In this document: in pieces, positions 35,605-45,400 of the stretch
Layout: each line of letters opens with the position of its first letter
How positions within the stretch are numbered: the first letter of the stretch is position 1
Origin: Clostridia bacterium
GTDB lineage: Bacteria > Bacillota > Clostridia > Christensenellales > CAG-1252
Assembly (NCBI GenBank): GCA_017444385.1
Contig: JAFSWQ010000013.1
Coordinates: 1 to 64,000 of the forward strand
Direction: 5' to 3'
DNA length: 64,000 nucleotides
Notes under the pieces: model-generated
Told to the model about the DNA's origin: nothing
Databases searched by the model: none
The model's input: only the letters and a program-made list of their open reading frames with translations
Position numbers and translations under genes: made by a program

Positions 35605-36669
35605 AGTGACCTCCGTATTATTATCTGTATTTTTAATTTCTTTTTTTGCTTTTTTAGGCGTGATAATCAAAGGCACGTCTATGGTCTTTTCCTCGACCTT
35701 CTTTTTAGTCGCGGGCTTCTTTTGAGCGGGTGCGGTCGACGTTGAGGTAGCGGCTTTTTTCTTTGTGGAAGACTTTTGGGGCTTTTCTTCAACGGGTTTT
35801 TCTTCCGCGACGGCAACTTCGCTTTCCTCTTTAACCGCCTCTTCGGGTTTCTCTATTATAGGTTCGCTTTGCTCTTCGACCTTGTCTTCGACGGGGGCTT
35901 CTTCGGGTGTCTCGTCGGTTGTCTCTGGTTCCTCTTCGGTATTTGCTTCAGAGGGGGATTTGAGGTCGACGTCGATATCTTCCTCTTCGACGGGGGCTAC
36001 CGCCGTTTCTTCGACGGACTCTTCCTCTTGGGTAGGTTCTTCAACGGGCGCGACCTCTTCGACGGGTTCTTCGACAACCTCTGCGACAGGCTCTTCAACG
36101 GTCTCTTCGGGTTGTTCCGCTTGTTCCTCGATAGGTTCTTCGGTTACCTCTTCAACGGATTCGTCCGCAGCGACTTCTTCGGGCGCTTCAACCTCTTCCG
36201 CTTGGGCGGCTATAGGTTCTTCCGCGGTCTCTTCGGTAGCTACCTCTACGGATTCTTCGGTAACTTCCTCAATCTCCTCCGCCACAGGTTCTTCTTGAAC
36301 TTCCTCTTTTATTTCGTCGACTTGGGCGTTATATTCGGGAATTTGCTCGTCAGTTGCTTCGGATTCTTGTAATTCCTCTACCTCGGCGTTTTCAACGGGC
36401 GCGACTTCGGAATCATCTTCATTGACCGCTTCTTCGACGGTGGGTTTCGTGGTTTTTACGGGTACTACGGGTTTTTGCGCGGCTTGCGCTTCGGTATGAC
36501 CTTTTTCTCTCTTCTTACGAGGGTCTTTCCCGAGTATGATCGCGCCGACGATTATAAGCGCGATAAGCACTACGCCGGCGACTATGATGACCCAATAGGG
36601 TACGGTCGCTTCGCCGAATTTGATATCCGTTTTAAGAATATCGACAATGCCTGCTATCAAGTTCAACAT
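34801..36669 (-). CDS. membrane-anchored tandem DUF1508 protein with acidic linker
   Basis: This is a 622-residue protein from ATG 36669 (TTTTGGAGG 8 nt upstream). A transmembrane segment (about 24-46, YWVIIVAGVVLIALIIVGAI) is followed by a basic stop-transfer patch. Then comes a very long Glu/Val/Pro/Ala-rich linker (about 85-275) and a Lys/Ala-rich stretch (KSSTKKKAATS). The last about 260 residues hold two DUF1508 (YegP-like) modules, recognised by the paired GKYE...ANNGQLLYDS...FGRYRFIL and FRFFLLANNKQILYTS...KFRYIL repeats. YegP-type domains have no settled function. The linker is probably disordered and holds the modules away from the membrane. An internal start inside the gene may give a soluble product (see next entry). 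Confidence 0.8.
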   Translation of the reverse strand: MLNLIAGIVDILKTDIKFGEATVPYWVIIVAGVVLIALIIVGAIILGKDPRKKREKGHTEAQAAQKPVVPVKTTKPTVEEAVNEDDSEVAPVENAEVEELQESEATDEQIPEYNAQVDEIKEEVQEEPVAEEIEEVTEESVEVATEETAEEPIAAQAEEVEAPEEVAADESVEEVTEEPIEEQAEQPEETVEEPVAEVVEEPVEEVAPVEEPTQEEESVEETAVAPVEEEDIDVDLKSPSEANTEEEPETTDETPEEAPVEDKVEEQSEPIIEKPEEAVKEESEVAVAEEKPVEEKPQKSSTKKKAATSTSTAPAQKKPATKKKVEEKTIDVPLIITPKKAKKEIKNTDNNTEVTMSTNENKANDVQKKGAVGKYEINLRSEGYCFALIANNGQLLYDSFGYASVDGAKAGIDTFKKAVAEGSFFASGDKFGRYRFILNKRYQGQNYSTKAACESSIKSVQRFADTDKIIVIEPTTEELEDYKASLKGQKKATDIDWEAVEKEEAATPRLGTFESYEDENGDFRFFLLANNKQILYTSSIYATAATVRGAIDNFKKAVYIGNFVIGKDKFGKFRYILRSSSAVTYVGESYTTEKQAKSASESVKRFVKSATILPCKKFIPEE

Positions 36670-36831
36670 CGATTGTTCCTCCAAAAATTCTTATTCCTTT
36701 TCTATTCTAACATTATAATTATTTCGTGTCAATTAAAAAGGGAAATTTTAGACGGTCACTTTACCTCGTTTTTTTTGTGGAAATACCCTTTGTTCCCTTT
36801 CTTTATTCAAGCGCGGACAGTTTAAATTGTT

Positions 36832-36860
36832 TTGCTATTTCGGCGGAAAGGTGATATAAT
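36832..36860 (+). promoter_or_regulatory. leaderless promoter of the tcdA-uvrC operon
   Basis: TTGCTA (36832-36837), 17-bp spacer, perfect TATAAT (36855-36860), then exactly 7 nt to ATG 36868. No ribosome site lies in the gap. Confidence 0.55.
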
Positions 36861-36867
36861 AGACTGA

Positions 36868-37590
36868 ATGGAAGAATTCTCTCGATTTGTCGCCTTGTTC
36901 GGCGAAGAGGCGCTAAAAACGCTTTCGAAAAGTAAAGTCGCGATAATAGGTTTGGGCGGCGTCGGCGGATACGTCGTCGAATGTTTGGCGCGTTCGGGCG
37001 TCGGCGGTTTTATGTTGGTTGACGACGACGTGGTAAAGGAATCCAATTTTAACAGGCAGTTGATAGCCCTGCATTCCACTCTCGGCAAATACAAAGCGGA
37101 ACTATGGAAAGAGCGTATCTTGGATATAAATCCCGCCGCGGTAGTTGACGCGAGGGTTAAGAGGTTCAATATTACGACCGAAGGCGAATTTGATTTTTCC
37201 ACTTACGATTACGTCGTGGACGCCATCGACTCAACGCTTTGCAAGTCCTCTTTGATCAAGAAAGCGAAGGATAGCGGTTGTAGGGTGATAACGAGCTGCG
37301 GCACGGGTTGCAAAACGCACCCCACCTACGTCGTAAAGGACGTCTTTTCCACCCACAACGACCGCCTTGCGGCTATTTTAAGGCGTAAACTTCGCAAGCT
37401 CGGTATAACCGACGTTAAAGCGGTTTACAGCGAAGAACAAGCACATTCGTTTATAGAGGACGAGGAAGGCAAGACCGTTCCCGCAACCTTCGTTTATTCC
37501 CCCGCCAAAGCGGGCATCGAGATAGCGAAGGAAGTTATTTTCGATCTTATCGGTTATAAACCGCCCGAAGAGAGCGAAGAGGAAGAATGA
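36868..37590 (+). CDS. tcdA: tRNA threonylcarbamoyladenosine dehydratase (TcdA-like)
   Basis: This is a 240-residue E1-like enzyme. An ATP-binding GLGGVGGYVVECLARSG motif is followed by LVDDDVVKESNFNRQ, the MPT/E1 family R/N residues and DAIDS. The C-terminal GxG/CGTG region precedes a variable tail. It would cyclise t6A37 in tRNA to ct6A. The start at 36868 leaves no leader: the -10 box ends 7 nt upstream. uvrC begins 1 nt after the stop, so this is the first gene of a five-gene operon. Confidence 0.9.
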   Translation: MEEFSRFVALFGEEALKTLSKSKVAIIGLGGVGGYVVECLARSGVGGFMLVDDDVVKESNFNRQLIALHSTLGKYKAELWKERILDINPAAVVDARVKRFNITTEGEFDFSTYDYVVDAIDSTLCKSSLIKKAKDSGCRVITSCGTGCKTHPTYVVKDVFSTHNDRLAAILRRKLRKLGITDVKAVYSEEQAHSFIEDEEGKTVPATFVYSPAKAGIEIAKEVIFDLIGYKPPEESEEEE

Positions 37591-37591
37591 T

Positions 37592-39397
37592 ATGAACGAT
37601 AAGATACGCTTGAAGTTACAGGAATTGCCCACCGATCCCGGCGTGTATATTATGCGCGACGCTTCCGATACCGTTATTTACGTCGGCAAGGCGCGCAACC
37701 TTAAAAACCGCGTTAGATCCTATTTCAATTCGAGTGTAAAGACCGAAAAAACCTTGGTTTTGGTGAGCAAGATAGAGGATTTCGACTATATAATCACCAA
37801 GTCCGAAGTGGACGCTTTGGTGCTTGAAAATACCCTCATAAAAAAGCACAAACCGCAATACAATATCCTTCTTAAAGACGACAAGTTATATCCTTTTTTG
37901 CGTATCGATCTGAAAGAAGAATACCCTAACGTAAAGGTAATCAGGCGTTTGAAGGCGGACGGCGCGAAATATTTCGGCCCGTATATGATTGGCATAACCA
38001 CGCGGGATATGCTCGACCTACTGCACACGGCGTTTCCTTTGAGGTGGTGCGACAACGACTTGAAAAAATTGCCCAAGTCGCACAGACCTTGCTTGTACTA
38101 TCAAATGGGCAAATGTTTGGCGCCCTGCTCGGGTATGGTAACGAAAGAAGAGTACGGCGAAATGATCAATAAGATAGTATCGTTTTTGCAGGGCGACGAC
38201 AAGGAAATAGCCGCTATACTCAACAAGAAAATGCTCGACGCGAGCGAGCGGCTCGATTTCGAGAACGCGCTCGAATACAAAAAACGGCTCGCCACTTTGG
38301 AAAAGATGGTGAGGTCGCAAGTGGTGGCGCTTCCTAAGGATTTCAATCTCGACGTATTCGGCGTCGCTTTCGGCGACAAGAGCGGAGCAATAGCCGTTTT
38401 GACGGTGCGCGGCGGCAAGGTTATAGCGGCTGAAAAGTTCGCCGTCCCCGTAACTCTCGACGACAAAGGGGGCGTAAGCGACTTCATATATCAATACTAC
38501 TCGACGCGGCCTTTAGCCGACGAGGCGGTTTGCTCGTTCGAGGTTGAAGACGCGCTTTTAGACGCGCTAGCGACTTTAGGTAAGACCGCTATCACGATTC
38601 CCAAACAAGGGGTGCGAAAACAGCTTGCCGACATGGCGGATATGAACGCAGCCGAATTCCTCTCTCGCTCGGAAGAGATAGTCACGAGAAAGGACAAAAT
38701 GACTCTCGGCGCGGCGGCTCAACTCGCGCAGGCGATAGGCTTGAAAGGAACGCTCGGGCGTATAGAATGCTACGATATTTCCAATATCAGCGGTACGGAT
38801 AAAGTCAGTTCGATGGTGGTGTTCGAGGGCGGCGAAAAGGCGGCGAAAATGTACCGTCGGTTTAAGATAAAAACCGTTCAGGGCGCAAACGATTTCGCGA
38901 GTATGAAAGAGACCATCGACCGTCGGTTGAAACGCCTAAAAGAGGGCACGGACGAGAGTTTTTCCCGCCGACCCGACCTAATGGTGATAGACGGCGGTAT
39001 CGGTCAGGTAGGCTACGCCGTGCAGGCGATGCAGGAAAACGGCTACGGCGATATACCGGTGATAGGCTTGGCGAAGAGAGAAGAAACCATCGTCCTACCT
39101 ACGGGCGAAGAGATAAGTTTGCAAAAGGACTCTTTCGCGTTGAGATTATTGCAAAGGATAAGAGACGAGGCTCACCGATTTGCGATCACCTTTCACCGCA
39201 AATTGCGGTTTCAGCGTACGTTGGACAGCAAGTTGAAAGAGGTCAAAGGGGTGGGCGACCAAACCGTAAAAAAACTCTACGCGCATTTTAAGTCTTTCGA
39301 CGCAATAAAAGGCGCGACTAAAGAGGAACTTGAAGAAGTGGTAAGCAAAAGCGTTGCGGAAGCGTTATATAATAAATTCCGCGAGGAAGAACAATGA
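37592..39397 (+). CDS. uvrC: excinuclease ABC subunit C
   Basis: This is a 601-residue nuclease subunit of nucleotide-excision repair that makes both incisions. The N-terminal GIY-YIG domain (about 12-90) shows DPGVYIMRD and VIYVGKARNLKNRVRSYF. The UVR motif lies at about 195-230 (KKMLDASERLDFENALEYKK). The RNase H-like domain has CYDISNISGT and VIDGGIGQV. The C terminus has a helix-hairpin-helix (VKGVGDQTVKKLYAHFKS). Length normal. It overlaps the next gene by 4 nt. Confidence 0.96.
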   Translation: MNDKIRLKLQELPTDPGVYIMRDASDTVIYVGKARNLKNRVRSYFNSSVKTEKTLVLVSKIEDFDYIITKSEVDALVLENTLIKKHKPQYNILLKDDKLYPFLRIDLKEEYPNVKVIRRLKADGAKYFGPYMIGITTRDMLDLLHTAFPLRWCDNDLKKLPKSHRPCLYYQMGKCLAPCSGMVTKEEYGEMINKIVSFLQGDDKEIAAILNKKMLDASERLDFENALEYKKRLATLEKMVRSQVVALPKDFNLDVFGVAFGDKSGAIAVLTVRGGKVIAAEKFAVPVTLDDKGGVSDFIYQYYSTRPLADEAVCSFEVEDALLDALATLGKTAITIPKQGVRKQLADMADMNAAEFLSRSEEIVTRKDKMTLGAAAQLAQAIGLKGTLGRIECYDISNISGTDKVSSMVVFEGGEKAAKMYRRFKIKTVQGANDFASMKETIDRRLKRLKEGTDESFSRRPDLMVIDGGIGQVGYAVQAMQENGYGDIPVIGLAKREETIVLPTGEEISLQKDSFALRLLQRIRDEAHRFAITFHRKLRFQRTLDSKLKEVKGVGDQTVKKLYAHFKSFDAIKGATKEELEEVVSKSVAEALYNKFREEEQ

Positions 39398-40212
39398 AGT
39401 ATAAAATGATCGCTTGCGATTTTGACGGTACGATATTCTCTCACGAGTCGTTCAGCGTACCCGAAAACGTAAAAAAAGCAATCCGCCACTATATAGACGC
39501 AGGCGGCAAATTCGTTATAACTACCGGAAGAATGTACGGTTCGCTAATAGACGAGCTTATCAAGCTCGACCTTCACGGCGACGTCCTTTGTATGCACGGC
39601 GGCGTATGCTACGATATAGACACGGGGAAGCAACTTTTCGACTTCGATATCCCGAATAGTCGAGCCGTGGAATTGTTGAGATTCATCGACTCACACGGCT
39701 GGATATCTCAAATCTATCACGAAAGGGATATGCTCACTCAAAAGGAAAACCCATTCACGACCTACTACAAAGACCATTACAGCGCGCGTCCGATTTATAC
39801 GGGGATACCTCTTCACGAATTCCTTGAAAAATCCGGATACGATCTGCACAAGGCGATAGTTATGAGCGAGCCTGAAACGATAGCCGAGAAGATCGCTTTA
39901 TTAAAGGCGAACTTCCCCTCGTTCGACGTAACCCAAAGTATGCCCGAGTATATCGAGATAGTCGACCTTACGAGCGGTAAGGGAAACGCGGTAAAAAGGC
40001 TTTCGTCTAACTACGGTCTCGACGTAAGCGAAGTAGCGGCTTTCGGCGATCAAAGCAACGATATTTCTATGCTCAAAGTCGCGGGATTTTCGGCTTGTAC
40101 GTCCAACTCGATACAAGCGGTCAAGGACGTGGTGAATCTGGTGGCGGGCGACGTGGAAGAAGGCGGGCTTGCCCCCGTTATAGAAAATTTGATCGCGGAC
40201 GCGTACGAATGA
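39394..40212 (+). CDS. Cof-type HAD phosphatase
   Basis: This is a 272-residue HAD phosphatase of the Cof/YbiV subfamily. Motif I is IACDFDGTIFS, motif II lies at VITTGRM, motif III around the SGKGNAVKRL lysine and motif IV at AFGDQSNDISML. The alpha/beta C2 cap is typical of enzymes acting on sugar phosphates or nucleotides; the substrate is unknown. It overlaps uvrC by 4 nt. Confidence 0.9.
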   Translation: MKYKMIACDFDGTIFSHESFSVPENVKKAIRHYIDAGGKFVITTGRMYGSLIDELIKLDLHGDVLCMHGGVCYDIDTGKQLFDFDIPNSRAVELLRFIDSHGWISQIYHERDMLTQKENPFTTYYKDHYSARPIYTGIPLHEFLEKSGYDLHKAIVMSEPETIAEKIALLKANFPSFDVTQSMPEYIEIVDLTSGKGNAVKRLSSNYGLDVSEVAAFGDQSNDISMLKVAGFSACTSNSIQAVKDVVNLVAGDVEEGGLAPVIENLIADAYE

Positions 40213-40236
40213 CAGCCGACCGTCATATATTTTCGT

Positions 40237-41118
40237 ATGGTGAGATTTGACGAGATTATTTATAAAAAATTGACCGACGCGGGCGTCGAGATAGCGAAAG
40301 ACGTCAGCGCGAGGACGCTATCTACTTTCGGCTCGGGCGGTTTCGTGGACTACGTCGTTTATCCCAAAAACGCGGAAGAAGTTTTGACGTGCGTTTCGGC
40401 GTTCGAATTCAAGCACGTTTTGGGCGGCGGCAGCAACGTGCTTATAAGCGATAACGGGCTTAACGCCGTACTGAGTATGAAAAAGCTTAAGGGCTACGCT
40501 TTCGACGGTGATATCCTTAGAGCCTCGGCGGGGGAATACCTTCCCTTATTATCCAAAGCGGCGTATGAGAGAGAACTATCGGGGCTTGAATTCGCTTGCG
40601 GAATACCCGCTACCGTGGGCGGCGCGGTGAAGATGAACGCGGGCGCGTTCGGCAAAGAGATGGCAGGCGTGTTGAAATCCGTTACGCTGTTGAAAAACGG
40701 CGAGATCGTCTCTACCACCCCCACAGAACTTAAAATGCGGTATCGGGACGGGCGTATCGGCTCGGCGATAGTGATCGAAGCGGAACTGAAACTGACAAGT
40801 CGAGAAAAAGAGAAAATAGAGTACGAAATGAGGGAAAACGACGCGGCTCGGCGGCGCTCTCAACCCAAAGAACCCTCTTTGGGAAGCGTATTCAAAAGGA
40901 CGGGGGCGACCGCTCCCGCAGTATATATTCAAGGTTGCGGCCTCAAAGGCGTGAGAATAGGCGGCGCGGCTGTAAGCGGCGTACACAGTAACTTTATCAT
41001 CAATATGGGCGGCGCGACGTCGAGGGATTATCTACGCCTCGTCGACAAGATCAAGAACGAAGTCCGCGCTCGTTACGCGGTGGAATTGGAAGAAGAATTC
41101 GTATTTTTGAGGGATTAG
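40237..41118 (+). CDS. murB: UDP-N-acetylmuramate dehydrogenase
   Basis: This is a 293-residue flavoenzyme that reduces UDP-GlcNAc-enolpyruvate to UDP-MurNAc in peptidoglycan synthesis. FAD-binding residues lie in GSNVLISD, and the catalytic stretch is GIPATVGGAVKMNAGAFG. It also has GSVFKR with the catalytic Ser and HSNFIIN near the C terminus. No clear Shine-Dalgarno precedes the ATG. It lies in the tcdA-uvrC-HAD-murB-whiA run, 1 bp before whiA. Confidence 0.94.
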   Translation: MVRFDEIIYKKLTDAGVEIAKDVSARTLSTFGSGGFVDYVVYPKNAEEVLTCVSAFEFKHVLGGGSNVLISDNGLNAVLSMKKLKGYAFDGDILRASAGEYLPLLSKAAYERELSGLEFACGIPATVGGAVKMNAGAFGKEMAGVLKSVTLLKNGEIVSTTPTELKMRYRDGRIGSAIVIEAELKLTSREKEKIEYEMRENDAARRRSQPKEPSLGSVFKRTGATAPAVYIQGCGLKGVRIGGAAVSGVHSNFIINMGGATSRDYLRLVDKIKNEVRARYAVELEEEFVFLRD

Positions 41119-41119
41119 T

Positions 41120-42097
41120 ATGGAAGAAAAACGAACTAACGAGGAATCAATGGAAAACGCGGACGAAAAGAACGTTGAATTAGAGATCCTTTCCGACCAG
41201 GAATTAAAGGAATATATCCACGATAATTTCACGGTCGACAAAGATAGCGCGAAGGGTATTTTACTCGCGGCGGTCTTATCTTCTTCCGAGATAGGCATAA
41301 CCGAAAAGGGCAAAAATCTCACCTTCTCGTTCAAGAATCCGCTTGCCGCGGTAGTATTCGTAAAGGCGTTGAAAGTCAGGCGCAAGTATTCCCCCGAATT
41401 GACTATGGAAATACCTTCCGACGGTCGTCGTTCACGCAAATTGACCGCCGAGATACCCGAATATCACGCGCTTTCACTGCTTGTCGACATAGGTCTCGCG
41501 ACCGTCAACGAAAGGGGCGTTTTCAAGAATTTCAATATGGAATTTTCCTTATCCGAACAAACGCGTTCGGGCTTCTTTGCCGAACTCTATCTCGAAACGG
41601 GCAAACTCACCTGTTACGAGGATTATCGTTTGGAATTAGCCCTTCCCGATATGAACAAATGCGAGAAGGTAGCCGAGTTATTGAAGGAAATGGGAATCAA
41701 AACGGGCGTTAAAGAGAACAATACCTTGCTTTTACGCACCACTTCGATATATTTGTACGTCGCCCTTTGCGGCGCGCATAAACAGGCGTTGCTCATAAGC
41801 GAATACTACGTCAGGCGGGAAACCACCGCGCAACTCGCCCGCAAGAGCAATTTCGAAACCGCGAACACGGATAAGACCATTTCCGCCGCCGCGTATCAAT
41901 GCTGGGCGATACAGACTTTGCGGGAAGCGAAGAAGCTATCCCTTTTATCAGCGGATAGGCTCGCTCTCGCGCTACTTCGAGAGAAAAATCAAGAAGCCTC
42001 GTTGGGCGAACTTGCCTCTATGCTCGGCATAAGCAAAAGCACGGCTTTCCACCGTATGAAAGCGATAACCGACCTCGCAGAAGAATATCGTAAATAA
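41120..42097 (+). CDS. whiA: WhiA-family regulator/division factor
   Basis: This is a 325-residue WhiA protein. The N-terminal LAGLIDADG-like half is recognisable but has no endonuclease residues. The C-terminal helix-turn-helix carries NFETANTDKTISAAAYQ and ISKSTAFHRMKAITDLAEE, matching the WhiA motifs. WhiA affects sporulation septation in actinobacteria and chromosome segregation/division in Firmicutes. Here it directly follows murB; the usual rapZ and yvcK genes between them are not in this cluster. Confidence 0.9.
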   Translation: MEEKRTNEESMENADEKNVELEILSDQELKEYIHDNFTVDKDSAKGILLAAVLSSSEIGITEKGKNLTFSFKNPLAAVVFVKALKVRRKYSPELTMEIPSDGRRSRKLTAEIPEYHALSLLVDIGLATVNERGVFKNFNMEFSLSEQTRSGFFAELYLETGKLTCYEDYRLELALPDMNKCEKVAELLKEMGIKTGVKENNTLLLRTTSIYLYVALCGAHKQALLISEYYVRRETTAQLARKSNFETANTDKTISAAAYQCWAIQTLREAKKLSLLSADRLALALLREKNQEASLGELASMLGISKSTAFHRMKAITDLAEEYRK

Positions 42098-42226
42098 CGA
42101 GGTTTATATTGCTTTGAGGGTGCTTAAAACGCATATTTCGATTGAAAGATATTAAGACGTTACGTTTGACAAGGGGATCTTTCGACGCGGCAATAAATTG
42201 CCTGCTCAAGATGACGTTATTTTTCT

Positions 42227-42257
42227 TGTCATGTTGAGCGAAGTCGAAACATCTCTT
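42227..42257 (-). repeat. dispersed repeat, inverted copy
   Basis: It reads TGTCATGTTGAGCGAAGTCG then AAACATCTCTT. Reverse-complemented it is the TTTCGACT(A/T)CGCTCAACNTGACG unit seen in clusters at 47574-47680 and 51576-51823. Confidence 0.65.
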
Positions 42258-42342
42258 CCGTATTAAGCATATAGTTTCGCCTAATAAATAGGCGTTTTTA
42301 GTTTACTTTTGCACCCCTTATCAATTCGATTTTTTAAGATAG

Positions 42343-42371
42343 TTGACAAGTTTATTTTGGAGTGATAAAAT
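42343..42371 (+). promoter_or_regulatory. promoter of the TIR receptor gene
   Basis: TTGACA (42343-42348), 17-bp spacer, TAAAAT (42366-42371). The start GTG 42402 has TGAGG about 8 nt upstream. Confidence 0.75.
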
Positions 42372-42401
42372 AGTTTATATTTATTATATGAGGTCTATCG
42401 A

Positions 42402-45400
42402 GTGATCGAATACAAGTGTAAGTGCTGCGGCGCTAATCTCGAATACGTTGCGGGGAAGAGTACGATAAAATGTTCGTACTGTGACTCTTGGAATACCGTT
42501 TCCACCACGTCGGACGCCGAGATAAGAAACTTGTTCGACCGTGCTAACGCGCTTCGCTACGCCCGAGAGTTCGACAGGGGTGAGAAAGCTTACGAGAACC
42601 TCATTGAGAAAGTCCCTACCGACGCCGAGGCGTATTGGGGGCTTTTGCTTTGTAAATACGGTATCGAGTACGTGGTAGATCCCGAAACCCGTCTTTACGT
42701 ACCGACCTGTCACAGAGCCTCTTACGACTCCATACTCACAGACGACGACTATAAAAACGTATTGAAATACGCGGGTAGCGCGGATAACGAAGTTTACGTT
42801 TCGCAAGCGAAAGAGATAGACCGCATTCAAAAAGAGATAGTCACGCGTTCGTTGAAAGAGGACGTTTACGATATTTTCATCAGTTACAAAGATACCGACG
42901 ACCGTGGCGACCGCACCGAAGACAGCCTTTTAGCGTATCACCTTTACGACCGTTTCACGAAAGAGGGTTATAAAGTATTTTATTCCCGCGTTTCTTTGGA
43001 AAACGCTTTGGGCGAGGATTATGAGCCGCACATTTTCGCGGCGTTGAATTCCGCGAAAGTTATGCTCGTAGTGGGTACGCGTCCCGAATACTTTAACGCC
43101 GTATGGGTGAAGAACGAGTGGTCGCGTTACCTCAAAATCGTCAAAAAGGACGTAAGGAAGAAGCTCATACCTTGCTTCAAGTTTATGTCCCCCGCCGCTT
43201 TGCCCGTCGAATTCAAGTACCTACAAGCGCAGGATATGTCCAAGATAGGCTTTGAGGAAGACTTGTTGCTCGGCATTAAAAAGGTCATTCCCAAGACCGC
43301 GCCCAAGCTCGTTTCGGTAGCCGTCAACGTGGACGCGTTGGTCGAACGCGCCTTTATGCTTATAGAGGACGGCGACTACGCCGCCGCAAATCAACTATTG
43401 GAACAAGCGCTCAATAACGCCCCTAAAAAAGCGGAAGCCTACCTCGCAAAATTACTCATCGACCTTAAATTGCATAAAGAGGAAGACCTCGAGAAGCAAA
43501 AAGAGCCTTTCGACTCTAACGGCAATTACCAAAAGACCGTTCGTTTTGCCGAGCCCGATCTCAAAGCGCGGCTAACGAGCTATAACGCCGCGATAAGGGA
43601 ACGTATCGAGCTTGAAAAGAAAGAAAAGATTTACGCTTACGCCCTCAATAAGTCCAAGTCAAACGACGTAAAGGCTCTCGACGAAGCGATAAGCTACTTC
43701 CGCAAAATACCCGACTATAAAGATTCTACCGCGCTTATTGCCGAGTGCGAACAAAGAAAGATACTCGTCGCCGACTCTCAAAAGGAAAAGCGGTTTGCTT
43801 CCGCATACGCGACCGCCAAAAACAAGATGGGGTCGACCGATATAAAGGACGTTATGGAAGCGAAAGAGATTTTCGTCAAGCTTGGCGGGTACAAAGACTC
43901 AAAGGAACTCATCGCGAAATGCGACGAAAACGTACTTGATCTTAAACTTCAAAACAAGTACTATAAGGCGTTAAAACTTGCGGAAAACGGCACTATCGAA
44001 TCCTATCAATCCGCTATCGACGCGCTAAACGAGATAAAGGACTACGGCGACAGCAAAGATCTTATCGTCAAATACCAAAACGCCATCGAAGACATACGCC
44101 TAAAATCTATAAAACGCAAAAAAACGAGCAAGATAATCGCGATATCCGCGCTGGTTTTGGTGGTTTTGGCGTTGGCGTTGGGGCTCGTTTTCGGGTTAAA
44201 GGGCAAGATAGCAGGCAACCTTTCGAGCGATAGTTCGAGTAGTTCTCAACAAGACCATAGCGGCGGCAACTCGACAAGCGGGGACGGAAGCGCGAGCCAT
44301 ACCCACGTTTATGGGGCTTGGGAAGAGACCGTCGCGCCTACTTGCACAACGAAAGGGCAAAAAGAAAGAGTATGCTCTTGCGGGGAAAAGGAAACCGAGG
44401 ATGTAGCCTCGCTCGACCATAACTATACGCCTGCAGTCACCGCGCCTACTTGTACCGAGCAAGGTTATACGACCTACACTTGTACGCGTTGCGGGGATAG
44501 TTACAAGGATAATTACGTTGACGCGTTAAATCATAACTACTCGAACGGGGTATGCACTCATTGCGGGGACTTCTTATATAAAAGGGTTGACACAAACGAT
44601 GACGAGGATGAGGACGGGGATTATATTTACTTTGGAACCTACCCTCAAAGCGAGGCAAAGGATGAATCACTCGTTGAGGCATTGAATGAAAAGGCGGGAA
44701 CTTTGCCTGCTGAAATCGATAGACAAAAGTGGACTTCTTACGGATATTACATAAACGGCGACGTATATAATTATATGTGGTATATTGACGTAGAGAATAA
44801 CGGTGATAAGTACCGCGGCGTTTACTTTACGTCCTATCGTCCGTATTGGACGACTGGCGATAGTAGCGCAAGTAACAGTAATCAAGACGACAACGGCTAT
44901 ACTACGTCTACGGTGTACTGGTTCAAGTATGAGCCTATTAAATGGCGAATCCTTAACGAGAGTAACGGCGAAGCGTTAATATTCAGCGAAATGGCGATAG
45001 ACAACCAAAACTACTATATAACGTCAAGCGGAAGCACAAGAACGATAGACGGAAAAACCGTATATGAAAACAACTATGAATACAGTACAATACGCGCTTG
45101 GTTAAACGATACGTTCTACAACACTGCGTTCACTTCGTTACAAAAGCAACTAATTATACAAACGACGGTGGACAATAGCGCAAGAAGTACTTCGGACTCT
45201 GGCAACAATCTATCACAAGCAACTTCATACTATTGTAACGATACTAAAGATTATATCTTCTTACTATCCGAGCAAGAAGTAACTACTTCGTCTTACGGCT
45301 TCGATAGTTCTTATAGCGCATACGATACCGCTCGGCAAAAGAAGAACACGGACTATGCAAAGTGTCAAGACGCTTATACAAGCACCGACGGCAGTTACAA

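Larger units (their letters stand above)
42098..42401. other. intergenic region with one dispersed repeat copy
   Basis: Apart from the promoter of the TIR gene (42343-42371) it carries one inverted copy (42227-42257) of the TTTCGACT...TCAAC repeat family found on the other side of the TIR gene and after dnaE. No coding region is seen. Confidence 0.5.

Noticed and set aside
35765..36372. long plus-strand frames opposite the acidic linker
   Set aside because: Low-complexity mirror of the Glu-rich repeat (Ser/Phe/Gly-rich products).
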